A DNA stretch of 64,000 nucleotides from Streptomyces rubrogriseus (GCF_027947575.1 NZ_CP116256.1:5828001-5892000), one strand, 5' to 3'. Counted from the first letter of the stretch, positions 1 to 9,060 are shown. The notes: a model not told the origin generated them from the letters alone. Numbers and translations are program-made.

Positions 1-1
1 G

Positions 2-754
2 TTCCGCGTGCACGCGCCGGTCGAGCCGCGCCAGGTCTTCCAGTCGGGGGCCAACTACCGGCAGCACGTCATCGACCTGCACGTCGCGCACCGGGCCCCG
101 GACGACGACCGGCCGGAGGAGGAGCGGCGCGCGGAGGCCGCCGGGATCATGGACCGGCGGGCCGCCGAGGGCCTGCCGTACGTGTTCATCGGCCTGCCGA
201 GCGCGGTCACCGGCCCCTACGACGACGTCGTACTCCCGGCCTGGGCCGAGAAGCCCGACTGGGAGCTGGAGCTGGCGGCGGTGATTGGCCGCCCGGCCCA
301 CCGGGTGTCCGTCGGCGAAGCCCTGGACCACGTCGCGGGTTACACGATCGCCAACGACCTGACCGACCGGGCCACGGTCTTCCGCCGGGACATGCCGCAG
401 ATCGGCACCGACTGGCTGCGCAGCAAGAACGCCCCCGGGTTCACCCCGCTCGGACCCTGGATCGTGCCCGCCGCCTCGATCGCGGACCCGGGCGACCTGC
501 GCCTCACCCTGAGGCTCAACGGCGAGACCATGCAGGACGAGTCCACCAAGGACATGATCTTCGACATCGCCCGGATGGTCTCCTACGTCTCGCAGACCGC
601 CCGGCTGCTCCCCGGCGACCTGGTGCTCACCGGCTCCCCCGCCGGCAACGGCATGCACTGGGGCCGGCTGCTGCGTGACGGCGACGTCATGGACGCCTCG
701 ATCACCGGGCTCGGTGCCCAGCGCACCCGCTGTGTGGCGGAGGTGACTCGATGA
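2..754 (+). CDS. Fumarylacetoacetate hydrolase (FAH) family protein, 5' partial
   Basis: The reading frame is open at the window edge, so the true start lies upstream; a GTG at 8 is in frame, but the protein already begins in the pre-core stretch (APVEPRQVFQSGANY), so the N-terminus is missing. About 250 residues remain. FAH-fold signatures are the acidic metal-binding segment DWELELAAVIG, then GYTIANDLTDR, and the late LTGSPAGNG loop. Family members hydrolyse or decarboxylate C-C bonds in ring-cleavage products, or isomerise them, using Mg2+ or Mn2+. The stop overlaps the next ATG by 4 bases, so it is translationally coupled to the cyclase-family gene. With the dioxygenase and hydroxylase downstream it probably acts late in an aromatic pathway. 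The exact substrate cannot be read from the sequence. Confidence 0.88.
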   Translation, partial: FRVHAPVEPRQVFQSGANYRQHVIDLHVAHRAPDDDRPEEERRAEAAGIMDRRAAEGLPYVFIGLPSAVTGPYDDVVLPAWAEKPDWELELAAVIGRPAHRVSVGEALDHVAGYTIANDLTDRATVFRRDMPQIGTDWLRSKNAPGFTPLGPWIVPAASIADPGDLRLTLRLNGETMQDESTKDMIFDIARMVSYVSQTARLLPGDLVLTGSPAGNGMHWGRLLRDGDVMDASITGLGAQRTRCVAEVTR

Positions 755-1713
755 CGCCGGACCGCACCGACCCCGAGGGGGCCATAGCGCGCGCCGCGAA
801 GGCGTACTCCAACTGGGGCCGCTGGGGCGAGGACGACGTGCTCGGCACGCTGAACTTCCTCGACGGGGCCAAGCGACGCGAGGGCGCCGCACTGGTCCGG
901 CGGGGTGTCAGCTTCTCCCTCTCCCAGCGCTTCGACATGAACGGCCCGCAGAAGGGCTGGCGCCGCCGCACCAACCCGGTGCACACCATGCTGGACACCG
1001 GCACCGACGCCGCCCTCGGCAACCAGGGCTTCCCGCACGGCATCGGCGGCGCCGACGACGTGATCGCCATGCCGTTGCAGTGCTCCACGCAGTGGGACGG
1101 GCTCGGCCACATCTTCGACCACGGCAAGGCGTGGAACGGACGCCCCGCCGAACAGGTCGTCACCTCCGAGGGCGATCTCGTCACCGGCATCGAGCACATG
1201 GCCCCGCACGTCGCCGGACGCGGGGTGCTCCTGGACGTCGGCCGGGTCGCCGGCGAGGACGGTGAGCTGCCGGACGGCTTCGCGATCACCGAGGAGCACC
1301 TGGCCGCGACCGCCGGGGCGCACGGCGTCCGGGTGGGCCGCGGCGACATCGTCCTCGTCCGCACCGGCCGGCTCGCCCGGGCGCGCCGCGAGGGCTGGGG
1401 CGACTACGCGGGCGGGCCCGCACCCGGCCTGTCGTTCACCACGGCCGGCTGGCTGCACCGCACCGAGGTCGCCGCGATCGCCACCGACACCTGGGGCTTC
1501 GAGGTCCGCCCGAACGAGTTCGAGCACGCCTTCCAGCCGCTGCACCAGGTCGCCATCCCGCACATCGGCCTGCTGATCGGCGAGATGTGGGACCTGGACG
1601 CCCTCGCCGAGGACTGCGCGGAAGACGGCGAGTACGGCTTCTGGCTCACCGCCGCGCCCCTGCCCATCACCGGCGCGGTCGGCTCACCCGTCAACCCGAT
1701 CGCGGTCAAGTAG
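751..1713 (+). CDS. Cyclase-family (PF04199-type) metal-dependent hydrolase
   Basis: A 320-residue protein of the cyclase/kynurenine-formamidase-like family. The metal-binding region appears around residue 115 as TQWDGLGHIFDHG, a variant of the canonical His/Asp-rich motif. A second conserved stretch, EVAAIATDTWGFEVRP, precedes the C-terminal HIGLLIGEMWDLD. Known relatives hydrolyse amides, or lactone- and isatin-type rings. The ATG overlaps the upstream FAH stop (ATGA). It sits in an operon with an aromatic hydroxylase, a decarboxylase-like amidohydrolase and an extradiol dioxygenase, so it probably opens or hydrolyses a cyclic intermediate. Family assignment is secure; the substrate is unknown. 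Confidence 0.85.
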   Translation: MTPDRTDPEGAIARAAKAYSNWGRWGEDDVLGTLNFLDGAKRREGAALVRRGVSFSLSQRFDMNGPQKGWRRRTNPVHTMLDTGTDAALGNQGFPHGIGGADDVIAMPLQCSTQWDGLGHIFDHGKAWNGRPAEQVVTSEGDLVTGIEHMAPHVAGRGVLLDVGRVAGEDGELPDGFAITEEHLAATAGAHGVRVGRGDIVLVRTGRLARARREGWGDYAGGPAPGLSFTTAGWLHRTEVAAIATDTWGFEVRPNEFEHAFQPLHQVAIPHIGLLIGEMWDLDALAEDCAEDGEYGFWLTAAPLPITGAVGSPVNPIAVK

Positions 1714-1736
1714 ACCGACGAAAAAGGGAGTTCTTC

Positions 1737-2867
1737 ATGACCCAGCCCCGCACGGTCCTCGTCGTCGGTGGCGGCGCGGCCGGCAACGCCGTGACGATCC
1801 TGCTGCGCCGCGCCGGTCTCACCGTGGACCTGGTCGAGGCCAAGGACGACTGGAACGCCACCGCCGGCTCCGGCATCACACTCCAGGGCAACGCCCTGCG
1901 CGTGCTGCGCGAACTCGGCGTCTGGGAGCAGGTGGAGGCGTCCGGATTCGGTTTCGGCTCGGTCGGCATCACCGCCCCCGACGGCACCGTCCTGCACGTC
2001 CAGGACGACCTGCGCACCGGCGGCGACGACCTGCCCGCCACCGTCGGCATGCAGCGGCCGCGGCTCCAGCAGATCCTCATCGACGCCGTGCGCGCCAGTG
2101 GCGCCACCGTCCGCCTCGGCACCACCGCCGAGATCCTGGACCAGGACACCGACGGTGTCACCGTACGCCTCAGCGACGGCACCGAGCGCCGCTACGACCT
2201 GGTGATCGCCGCCGACGGCCTCGGCTCCGCCACCCGGGCCGCGATCGGCATCACCGACAAGCCCGAGCCGACCGGCATGGCCATCTGGCGCATCGCCGCC
2301 CCGCGCCCCGCCGGCCTGACCCGCACCGACCTCGCCTACGGCGGCCCCGCCCACATCGCCGGGTACTGCCCCACCAGCGGGACGACGCTCTACGCGTACG
2401 TCGTCGAGGCCAACCGGGACCGCGCCTCCATACCGCCCGGGTCGTACGCCGAGGAGATGCGCCGCCTCACCCGCCACTACGGCGGACACTGGCCGGAGAT
2501 CACCGAGCACATCACCGACCCGGCAAAGGTCAACTACACCTGGTTCGACCGGATGCTCGTCGAAGGCTCCTGGCACCGCGGCCGCGTCGTGCTGATCGGC
2601 GACGCCGCGCACTGCTGCCCGCCCACTCTCGCGCAGGGCGCCGCGATGTCCCTGGAGGACGCCTGGGTGCTGGCACAGCTCCTGACCGGCGGCGACGCCT
2701 GGGACGACGCGCTGTTCCAGGTCTACTACGAGCGGCGGATCGCCCGCGTCCGGCCAGTGGTCGAGGCATCGGTGCAGATCGGGCAGTGGCAGCTGGACGG
2801 TGTACGGGACGCCGACGTACCCGGCCTGATGGGCCGCACCATGAAGATGCTCCGGGAGCTGCCGTGA
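1737..2867 (+). CDS. FAD-dependent aromatic-ring monooxygenase (PHBH-like)
   Basis: A 376-residue class A flavin monooxygenase. The start at 1737 follows a clear AAGGGAG ribosome site. The N-terminal dinucleotide-binding motif is VLVVGGGAAGNA (residues 7-18). The second FAD motif is VVLIGDAAHCCPP near residue 288, followed by LAQGAAMSLEDAWVLA, as in p-hydroxybenzoate hydroxylase relatives. These enzymes use NAD(P)H and O2 to hydroxylate phenolic or carboxylated rings, often generating the diol needed by a ring-cleavage dioxygenase. One lies two genes downstream, so the step order hydroxylation then ring cleavage is a reasonable inference. The stop overlaps the next GTG start. Confidence 0.9.
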   Translation: MTQPRTVLVVGGGAAGNAVTILLRRAGLTVDLVEAKDDWNATAGSGITLQGNALRVLRELGVWEQVEASGFGFGSVGITAPDGTVLHVQDDLRTGGDDLPATVGMQRPRLQQILIDAVRASGATVRLGTTAEILDQDTDGVTVRLSDGTERRYDLVIAADGLGSATRAAIGITDKPEPTGMAIWRIAAPRPAGLTRTDLAYGGPAHIAGYCPTSGTTLYAYVVEANRDRASIPPGSYAEEMRRLTRHYGGHWPEITEHITDPAKVNYTWFDRMLVEGSWHRGRVVLIGDAAHCCPPTLAQGAAMSLEDAWVLAQLLTGGDAWDDALFQVYYERRIARVRPVVEASVQIGQWQLDGVRDADVPGLMGRTMKMLRELP

Positions 2868-3862
2868 CCGCTCCCACCGTCGACGTCCACGCCCATGTCC
2901 TGCTGCCCGAGGTCGACGCACTCGTCGACGGCCTGCCCGGCCACGTCGAGGCACGCGCCCTGGACGCCCGCCGCAACGGCCCCGAGGCCCTCGCCGTGAG
3001 CGGACCGATGGTCCGCGACCGGATCCCACTGCTCACCGACGTCACCGCCCGGCTGGCGGCGATGGACGCCCGGGGTGTGGATCTGCAACTGGTCAGCCCC
3101 TCACCGTCGCACTACCACTACTGGACGGACGAGCAGACCGCGGAGAAGGTGTACCGGCTCGCCAACGAGGCGACCGCGGTGCACTGTTCGGCCGCCCCGG
3201 ACCGGCTGCGCGGATTGGGCCTCGTGCCGCTCCAGCACCCCGAGCTGGCGGTGCGGGCCCTCGACCACGCCCTGGAGCAGGGGCTGCTGGGCGTGGAGAT
3301 CTCCAGCCATGCCCCCGGCCGGGAGCTGTCCGACCCGGACTACGCCCCCCTGTGGGCGCGGGCCGAGGAGACCGGGGCCGTCCTGTTCCTGCACCCCTTC
3401 GGGTGCACGCTCGACGAGCGCCTGGACCGCTGGTACCTGTCCAACACGGTCGGACAGCCCACCGAGAACGCCGTCGCGCTGTCCCACCTGATCTTCTCCG
3501 GTGTCCTGGACCGGTACCCCGGGCTGAAGATCGTCGCGGCGCACGGCGGCGGCTACCTGCCCACCCACATCGGCCGCTCCGACCACGCCTGGTCGGCCCG
3601 CTCCGACGCGGGCGCCGGCTGCGCGCACCCGCCCAGCGGCTACCTGAAGCGGCTGTACTTCGACTCCCTGGTCCACGACCCGCACGTGCTGCGGGAGTTG
3701 ATCCGGGCGGTCGGCGCGGACCGGGTGCTGCTCGGCTCCGACTTCCCCTTCGACATGGGCACCGAGGACCCGGTCGGCGCCCTGCGCGCCGCCCGCCTCA
3801 CCGACTCCGACTTCCACGCCGTACGAGGCGGCAACGCCGCCGCCCTCCTCCGGAAGGACTGA
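2864..3862 (+). CDS. Amidohydrolase-2 family, ACMSD/gamma-resorcylate decarboxylase-like
   Basis: Starts at GTG 2864, overlapping the upstream stop (GTGA), and encodes 332 residues. Metal ligands of the ACMSD-type amidohydrolase fold are visible: HAH at residues 9-11, FLHPFG near 176, AAHGGGYLP near 226 and the catalytic aspartate in LLGSDFPFDMG near 291. Characterised relatives non-oxidatively decarboxylate aminocarboxymuconate semialdehyde, gamma-resorcylate or carboxyvanillate. Between a hydroxylase and a dioxygenase, decarboxylation of an aromatic acid or of a ring-cleavage product is the most likely role, but a hydrolase function is not excluded. Confidence 0.87.
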   Translation: MTAPTVDVHAHVLLPEVDALVDGLPGHVEARALDARRNGPEALAVSGPMVRDRIPLLTDVTARLAAMDARGVDLQLVSPSPSHYHYWTDEQTAEKVYRLANEATAVHCSAAPDRLRGLGLVPLQHPELAVRALDHALEQGLLGVEISSHAPGRELSDPDYAPLWARAEETGAVLFLHPFGCTLDERLDRWYLSNTVGQPTENAVALSHLIFSGVLDRYPGLKIVAAHGGGYLPTHIGRSDHAWSARSDAGAGCAHPPSGYLKRLYFDSLVHDPHVLRELIRAVGADRVLLGSDFPFDMGTEDPVGALRAARLTDSDFHAVRGGNAAALLRKD

Positions 3863-3867
3863 CCGCC

Positions 3868-4800
3868 ATGCGTCTGCTCACCCACCTGCGGCACGTCGAC
3901 CTCGCCGTGCCGGACTACGACAAGCAGCTCGACTTCTACTCCGGAGTCTGGGGCCTGACCAAGGTCGCCGAGGACTCCGGCATCTCCTTCCTGGCCGCCG
4001 AGGGCTCCCCCGAGCAGTACGTCGTACGGCTGCGCAAGGCCGAGGAGAAGCGCCTCGACCTCGTCTCCTACGGCGCCGCGAGCGCGGCGGACGTCGACAC
4101 CCTCGCCGAGCGGCTGCTCGCGGGCGGCGTCCAGTTGATCTCCCGGCCGGGCACGGTGGACACGCCCGGCGGCGGCTACGGCTTCCGCTTCTTCGACGTC
4201 GACGGCCGCACCATCGAGGTCTCCGCCGACGTCGAGGTCAGGCGGCACCGCAAGATCGAGGAGAAGGAGTCCATTCCGGTCAAGCTCTCCCACGTCGTCC
4301 TCAACTCCCCCGACCTGAACCGCACCCGCGAGTGGTACGAGCGCCACCTCGGCTTCGCCCTCTCCGACACGCTCAGCTCGCCGCACATGGGCGAGGTCAT
4401 GCACTTCTTGCGGATCAGCAACCAGCACCACTCGATGGCCCTCGCGAAGGGTCCGCACACCGCCCTGCACCACGTCTCCTTCGAGATGCGCGGCCTCGAC
4501 GAGTACATGCGCGGCTCGGGCCGGGTCATGCGGGCGGGCTTCCGGAAGATCTGGGGCCCCGGGCGGCACATGGCCGGGGACAACACGTTCACGTACTTCC
4601 TCGACCCGCACGGCAACACCGTCGAGTACACCACCGAGCTGGAGAACCTGGACGAGGACACCTGGCACCCGCACGTCTACGACTTCTCCAAGCCCGAGGT
4701 CACCGACCAGTGGGGCACCGCCAACCCCATGAACGAACTGGTCGCCAAGGAGTCGTTCAACGACCCCGACCGCGGTGTGTTCGTCGCCCCGCCGGTCTGA
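3868..4800 (+). CDS. VOC-superfamily extradiol ring-cleavage dioxygenase
   Basis: Start ATG 3868, 5 bases after the upstream stop; 310 residues in two vicinal-oxygen-chelate modules. The C-terminal module carries the iron triad expected of type I extradiol (catechol 2,3-) dioxygenases: His in KLSHVVLNSP near 142, His in LHHVSFEM near 202 and Glu in NTVEYTTELE near 253. The N-terminal module (HLRHVDLAVP) is the usual degenerate copy. The enzyme should cleave a catechol-type ring next to the diol using Fe(II) and O2. It is the central enzyme of this operon and makes an aromatic substrate for the cluster very likely. A glyoxalase function is the less likely alternative. Confidence 0.9.
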   Translation: MRLLTHLRHVDLAVPDYDKQLDFYSGVWGLTKVAEDSGISFLAAEGSPEQYVVRLRKAEEKRLDLVSYGAASAADVDTLAERLLAGGVQLISRPGTVDTPGGGYGFRFFDVDGRTIEVSADVEVRRHRKIEEKESIPVKLSHVVLNSPDLNRTREWYERHLGFALSDTLSSPHMGEVMHFLRISNQHHSMALAKGPHTALHHVSFEMRGLDEYMRGSGRVMRAGFRKIWGPGRHMAGDNTFTYFLDPHGNTVEYTTELENLDEDTWHPHVYDFSKPEVTDQWGTANPMNELVAKESFNDPDRGVFVAPPV

Positions 4801-4847
4801 GCCGCGTCCACCTCGACCGACCACCACCGCACAACAGGAGTCGGACC

Positions 4848-5819
4848 ATGCGTTTCGCCGCCTACGAACACCGCCAGCGTCACCGCGTGGCCGTCGTGGA
4901 GGACGACGGCTCCCTCCGCCCGCTGCCCGGCGTCGCCTCACTCACCGACCTGCTCGCGCGGGCCGACGGACTGCCCGGCCTGCTCGCCGCCGGCCGGGCC
5001 GCCCTCCACGCCCCGCCCGGTCCGCACGTGTCCCAGGTGCGGCTGCTGCCCCCGCTGCGGCCCGCGTCGGTACGGGACTTCGTCACGTTCGAGGAGCACG
5101 TCGAGGGCGTACGCCGCTCGGTCGACGGCGTAGCCGGTGTCCCCGAGCAGTGGTACGCGGCGCCGACCTTCTACTTCACCAACCCGCACGCGACCTACGG
5201 CCACCGGGACGACATCCCGGTGCCGCCCGGTTCGGCCGTGCTGGACTTCGAGTTGGAGGTCGGCGCGGTGATCGGCCGGGAGGGCCGCGACCTCACCCCC
5301 GAGCAGGCCCGCGACCACATCGTCGGCTACACCGTGTTCAACGACTGGTCCGCACGCGACCTCCAGGGCGCGGAGATGAAGGTGGGCCTCGGTCCCTGCA
5401 AGGGCAAGGACACCGCCACCGCCCTCGGCCCGTACCTCGTCACCGCCGACGAGCTGGAGCCGTACCGGGACGCCGACGGGTTCCTGCGCCTGGCCCTGAC
5501 CGCCGAGGTGAACGGTGAAAGGGTCGGCGAGGACCTGCTGTCCAACATGAGCTGGACCTTCGAGGAGATGACCGCCTACGCCTCCCGCGGCACCCGCGTC
5601 GTCCCGGGCGACGTCCTCGGCTCGGGCACCTGCGGCAACGGCGGCTGCCTGGCCGAACTGTGGGGCCGACGCGGCGAACAGACACCGCCGCCGCTGAAGC
5701 CCGGCGACACCGTCTCCCTCACGGTGGAGGGCATCGGCACCCTCACGAACACCGTCGTCCCCGGGCTGGACCCCGTCCCCCTGCCGACCGGCCGGCGCCG
5801 GTCCCGGGAGCGGCCGTGA
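4848..5819 (+). CDS. FAH-family hydrolase/isomerase, second copy
   Basis: Start ATG 4848 behind AGGAG, 47 bases after the dioxygenase stop; 323 residues. This is a full-length FAH-family protein with an N-terminal cap (about 1-70) and the catalytic fold. Signatures are LDFELEVGAVIGREGRDL, GYTVFNDWSARDLQ and GSGTCGNGGCLAELWG. It differs clearly from the FAH protein at the window start, so the operon encodes two, as in homoprotocatechuate-type meta pathways where hydrolysis or decarboxylation and isomerisation use related FAH folds. It is the last gene of the operon and faces the convergent MarR gene. Confidence 0.9.
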   Translation: MRFAAYEHRQRHRVAVVEDDGSLRPLPGVASLTDLLARADGLPGLLAAGRAALHAPPGPHVSQVRLLPPLRPASVRDFVTFEEHVEGVRRSVDGVAGVPEQWYAAPTFYFTNPHATYGHRDDIPVPPGSAVLDFELEVGAVIGREGRDLTPEQARDHIVGYTVFNDWSARDLQGAEMKVGLGPCKGKDTATALGPYLVTADELEPYRDADGFLRLALTAEVNGERVGEDLLSNMSWTFEEMTAYASRGTRVVPGDVLGSGTCGNGGCLAELWGRRGEQTPPPLKPGDTVSLTVEGIGTLTNTVVPGLDPVPLPTGRRRSRERP

Positions 5820-5926
5820 GCGCCTGACCGCGCCCGGCGGGGAGGGCGCCGGACGTGCTCCGCACGATGATCTCGTAGTAGCCGCCCGGATCCACAGTTC
5901 CGGCTCGGGACTCAACCGTGACCGAC

Positions 5927-6460
5927 TCATCCGTCGCGGGTCGCCGGGTGGTCCACCGCCCACCCCAGCGGATGGGTCTCGGCGACACCCGCAGTGGGGG
6001 CCAGGGGTTCGGCTCCGGCCCGGTTGAAGGCGGCGAGTGCCTCGACGAGCGCCAACCGCTGCGCGGGGGTGAGCATCTCGACGATGCCGGCGATCTCGGA
6101 ACGCCGGCGGGCCGTGACGTGCTCGACCGTCCGGCGCCCCTCCTCCGTGAGCTCCAGCAGCGTCTCGCGGCGGCTGTGGGGGTTGGGCTGCCGGGCGGCG
6201 AGGCCCGCCGCGATCAGCCGATCGACCATCCGCATCGCCGTGGACGGTGCGACCTGAAGCTGCTCGGCGAGCGTGACCAGCTTGGTCGCCCCTCTCGTGA
6301 GCACCACCAGCATGCGGAACTGCGGCAGCGTCACCCGCTCCTCGACCGCCGCGAGGGAACGTGCGGACACCGCGACCAGCAACCGCGAGGCGGTCAGCAC
6401 CTCCCGGGTGACGGCGTCCACGTCGTCCGTGGCCCCCACGGGGCTGTCGTGCTCGGTCAT
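5927..6460 (-). CDS. MarR-family transcriptional regulator
   Basis: A 177-residue MarR protein. The winged-helix core spans roughly residues 35-130: LPQFRMLVVLTRG, then VTLAEQLQVAPSTAMRMVDRLIAAGLAAR (recognition helix) and the wing PHSRRETLLELTEEG. MarR dimers usually repress an adjacent divergent gene and release it on binding a small phenolic or oxidative ligand. Here the divergent neighbour is the DUF385 protein, with only 107 bases between starts; it also converges on the aromatic operon. Either could be its target. I saw no clear palindrome in the divergent gap. Confidence 0.92.
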   Translation of the reverse strand: MTEHDSPVGATDDVDAVTREVLTASRLLVAVSARSLAAVEERVTLPQFRMLVVLTRGATKLVTLAEQLQVAPSTAMRMVDRLIAAGLAARQPNPHSRRETLLELTEEGRRTVEHVTARRRSEIAGIVEMLTPAQRLALVEALAAFNRAGAEPLAPTAGVAETHPLGWAVDHPATRDG

Positions 6461-6567
6461 GGCTCTTTTCTACCGTGTCCGCCGTCCGGCCGTACCCACA
6501 CCATTGGCCACATCTTTAGACTGTGCAAAACTTCAGGCACTCAAGAGATGTCTACCCGGAGGTGACC

Positions 6568-7074
6568 GTGCCGGACGAGAACACGGGTTCCCTTCGGCCT
6601 TCCCCGCCCACGCGATGGCGGCGCAGAATCGCCAGGGCGCCCCTCCTCCTGTTCCGGGCCGGTCTCGGCCCCCTCATGGGCGGGCGCCTGCTGCTGCTCC
6701 ACCACACCGGACGGGTCTCCGGGCAGGACCGCCGCGTCGTCCTCGAAGTGGTGGCCTACGATCCTGACTCCCGCGCCTGGACCGTCGCGTCCGGATTCGG
6801 CGCGGGCGCCGACTGGTACCGCAACCTCGGCGCCCACCCGAAGACGGTCCTCCAGTTCGGCAACCGGCACCACGCCGTCACCGCCCGCTTCCTCTCCGCG
6901 GAGGACGGCGCGGAGATCATGGCGGATTACGGCGCGCGCCGCCCCCGCACGGCACGCCGGCTGTGCGCGTTCATGGGCCTGCCCTCCGACGGCAGCGCCT
7001 CGGCCTTGCGCCGGGCCGGGCGGGCGATCCCCTTCGTACGCCTGGAGTCGGATCCGCCCCGGCCGTTTGTCTAG
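6568..7074 (+). CDS. DUF385 / deazaflavin (F420)-dependent nitroreductase-family protein
   Basis: GTG 6568 was chosen because GGAGG lies 5 bases ahead; in-frame GTGs at 6562 and 6523 are worse placed. This gives about 168 residues. The split-barrel core reads LLLLHHTGRVSGQDRRVVLEVVAY, ASGFGAGADWYRNLGAHPKTVLQFG and HAVTARFLSAEDG, the typical DUF385/Ddn pattern in actinobacteria. Members bind F420H2 and reduce quinones, nitro compounds or enones. Its divergence from a MarR gene suggests induction by a redox-active or aromatic compound. The stop codon lies inside one copy of a direct repeat containing GTCTAGAC. Confidence 0.85.
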   Translation: MPDENTGSLRPSPPTRWRRRIARAPLLLFRAGLGPLMGGRLLLLHHTGRVSGQDRRVVLEVVAYDPDSRAWTVASGFGAGADWYRNLGAHPKTVLQFGNRHHAVTARFLSAEDGAEIMADYGARRPRTARRLCAFMGLPSDGSASALRRAGRAIPFVRLESDPPRPFV

Positions 7075-7093
7075 ACCTATTTTGTCTAGACCT
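7066..7093. repeat. Two 13-bp direct repeats containing GTCTAGAC, 15 bp apart
   Basis: TTTGTCTAGACCT occurs at 7066-7078 and again at 7081-7093. Each copy holds the 8-bp palindrome GTCTAGAC. The first copy includes the stop codon of the DUF385 gene, and both lie about 100 bases upstream of the glycoside hydrolase start. CTAG is strongly under-represented in Streptomyces DNA, so two in-register copies are unlikely to be chance. A tandem operator is possible; no function is proven. Confidence 0.6.
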
Positions 7094-7194
7094 CTTGTCC
7101 TGCCCAGATCGGCGGGCTACGTTTCCCGCTGTTCGGAGTTCTCCACGTTTCCTTCAATTCCCCTGATGGGCAAGGCTGGAAGGAGCATGTCCGC

Positions 7195-9060
7195 ATGCAG
7201 GACCGGAGACTGTCCAGACGAACCGTCATCGCCTCCGCCACCGTCGTCGCCGCGAGCGCGACGGGCGTCGTAGGTGCCGCGGCCACCCCCGCGGCCGCGC
7301 ACGGGCGCGACACGCGCGACCGGCGCGACCGGCGCGACCGGCGCCTCAAGAAGATCATCTCCCGGATGAGCATCGAGGCGAAGATCGGCCAGCTGTTCGT
7401 CCCGTACTTCTACGGAACGTCCGCGACTTCCCCCAGCCAGTTCGACCAGGACCGCAACCTCGGGGAACTCGGCGTCCGCACCGTGGCCGAGCTCATCGCC
7501 AAGTACCACATCGGCGGGGTCATCTACTTCTCCGGCTGGGCGAACAACATCCAGGACCCCCACCAGATCGCGGACCTGTCGAACGGTGTGCAGCGGGCCT
7601 CGCTCGCCCTGCCCACGCCCATTCCGTCCCTGATCTCCATCGACCAGGAGCACGGGGCCAACGTCCGCATCGGCAGCGGCGCCACCCAGTTGCCGGGGGC
7701 GATGGCGCTCGGCGCGGGCCGCTCGCTCTCCGACGCGCGCACCGCCGGGCGGATCTCGGGCACCGAACTCGCCGCCCTGGGCATCCATCAGAACTTCGCC
7801 CCGGTCGCCGACGTCAACGTCAATCCGGCCAACCCCATCATCAACGTCCGCTCCTTCGGCGCCGACGCCCGCGAGGTCGGCCGCATGGTGGCGGCCCAGG
7901 TGACGGGGTACCAGCAGGTCGGCGTCGTGGCCTGCGCCAAGCACTTCCCGGGCCACGGGGACACCGGCCAGGACAGCCACACCGGTCTGCCGGTGATCAC
8001 CCACACCCGCGAGGAGTGGGAGCGCGTCGACGCCCCGCCCTTCAGGGCCGCGATCGCCGCCGGTGTCGACTCGATCATGACCGCGCACCTCCAGGTCCCC
8101 GCGCTCGACCCCAGCAACGACCCGGCCACCCTGTCGCCCGCGATCCTCCAGGGCGTGCTGCGCGACGAACTCGGCTTCGACGGCGTGATCGTCACCGACG
8201 CCCTCAACATGCAAGGCGTCCGCACCAAGTACGGCGACGACCGCGTACCCGTCCTCGCTCTCAGGGCCGGTGCGGACCAACTGCTGTTCCCACCGGACAT
8301 CGACGTCGCCTACCACGGGGTCCTGGCCGCCGTCCGCGCCGGTGAGATCACCGAGGAGCGACTCGACGAGTCGGTCCTGCGCATCCTGCGCGTCAAGGAC
8401 AAGGCCGGACTGTTCGACAAGAGCCCCTACGCCTCCCGGCAGGAGGTCGACCGGGTCGTCGGCGCCCGCGGGCACCGGCTCGCCGCCGCGCGGATCGCCG
8501 AACGCACCACCACCCTGCTGGTCAACGAGGACGAGGCGCTCCCGCTGAGCCGTCGGCAGCGGAGGCTGCTCGTGGTCGGCGCCAGCCCGGCCTTCCCGAC
8601 CGACGACACCCGCACCACGGTGCCCGAGCTGGCCGCGGCCTTCGACGAACTGGGCTACCGCACCTCCCACCTCGCCACCGGCCGGACGCCCGACGCGGCG
8701 AAGATCGACGAGGCGGTGGCCGCGGCACGGGGACGGGACGCGGTGGTGGTCACCACCGACAACGTCAACGCCACCAGCGCCCAGCGCACCCTGGTGTCCC
8801 GGCTGCTCGCGACGGGAGTGCCGGTCGTCCACCTCGCGGTCCGCAACCCCTACGACATCGCCCACCTCGGCGACGTCCGGGCCTCGCTGGCCTCCTACTG
8901 CTGGACCGAGGTCGAACTGCGCGCCGCGGCCCGGGTGATCGCCGGCCGGGTCGAGCCGCGCGGCAAGCTGCCCGTGCCCGTCCAGCGGGCCGACGACCCG
9001 GCCGAGGTTCTCTTCCACGCCGGGCACGGCCTGTCGTACGACGACCACCGAGGGCGCTGA
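7195..9060 (+). CDS. Tat-exported family 3 glycoside hydrolase (beta-N-acetylhexosaminidase-like)
   Basis: 621 residues, start ATG 7195 with AAGGAG 10 bases ahead. The N-terminus is a twin-arginine signal (RRLSRRTVIASATVVAASATG, ending near AAAHG), so the enzyme is probably exported folded. GH3 hallmarks are SIDQEHGANVRIGSG, the NagZ-type loop KHFPGHGDTGQDSH (His/Asp acid-base pair) and the nucleophile D335 in VTDALNM. The His-Asp loop points to N-acetylhexosaminide release from peptidoglycan or chitin fragments rather than beta-glucosidase activity. A C-terminal GH3 alpha/beta domain (about 440-615) is present. A charged RD-repeat (RDTRDRRDRRDRR) follows the signal peptide. Confidence 0.92.
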   Translation: MQDRRLSRRTVIASATVVAASATGVVGAAATPAAAHGRDTRDRRDRRDRRLKKIISRMSIEAKIGQLFVPYFYGTSATSPSQFDQDRNLGELGVRTVAELIAKYHIGGVIYFSGWANNIQDPHQIADLSNGVQRASLALPTPIPSLISIDQEHGANVRIGSGATQLPGAMALGAGRSLSDARTAGRISGTELAALGIHQNFAPVADVNVNPANPIINVRSFGADAREVGRMVAAQVTGYQQVGVVACAKHFPGHGDTGQDSHTGLPVITHTREEWERVDAPPFRAAIAAGVDSIMTAHLQVPALDPSNDPATLSPAILQGVLRDELGFDGVIVTDALNMQGVRTKYGDDRVPVLALRAGADQLLFPPDIDVAYHGVLAAVRAGEITEERLDESVLRILRVKDKAGLFDKSPYASRQEVDRVVGARGHRLAAARIAERTTTLLVNEDEALPLSRRQRRLLVVGASPAFPTDDTRTTVPELAAAFDELGYRTSHLATGRTPDAAKIDEAVAAARGRDAVVVTTDNVNATSAQRTLVSRLLATGVPVVHLAVRNPYDIAHLGDVRASLASYCWTEVELRAAARVIAGRVEPRGKLPVPVQRADDPAEVLFHAGHGLSYDDHRGR

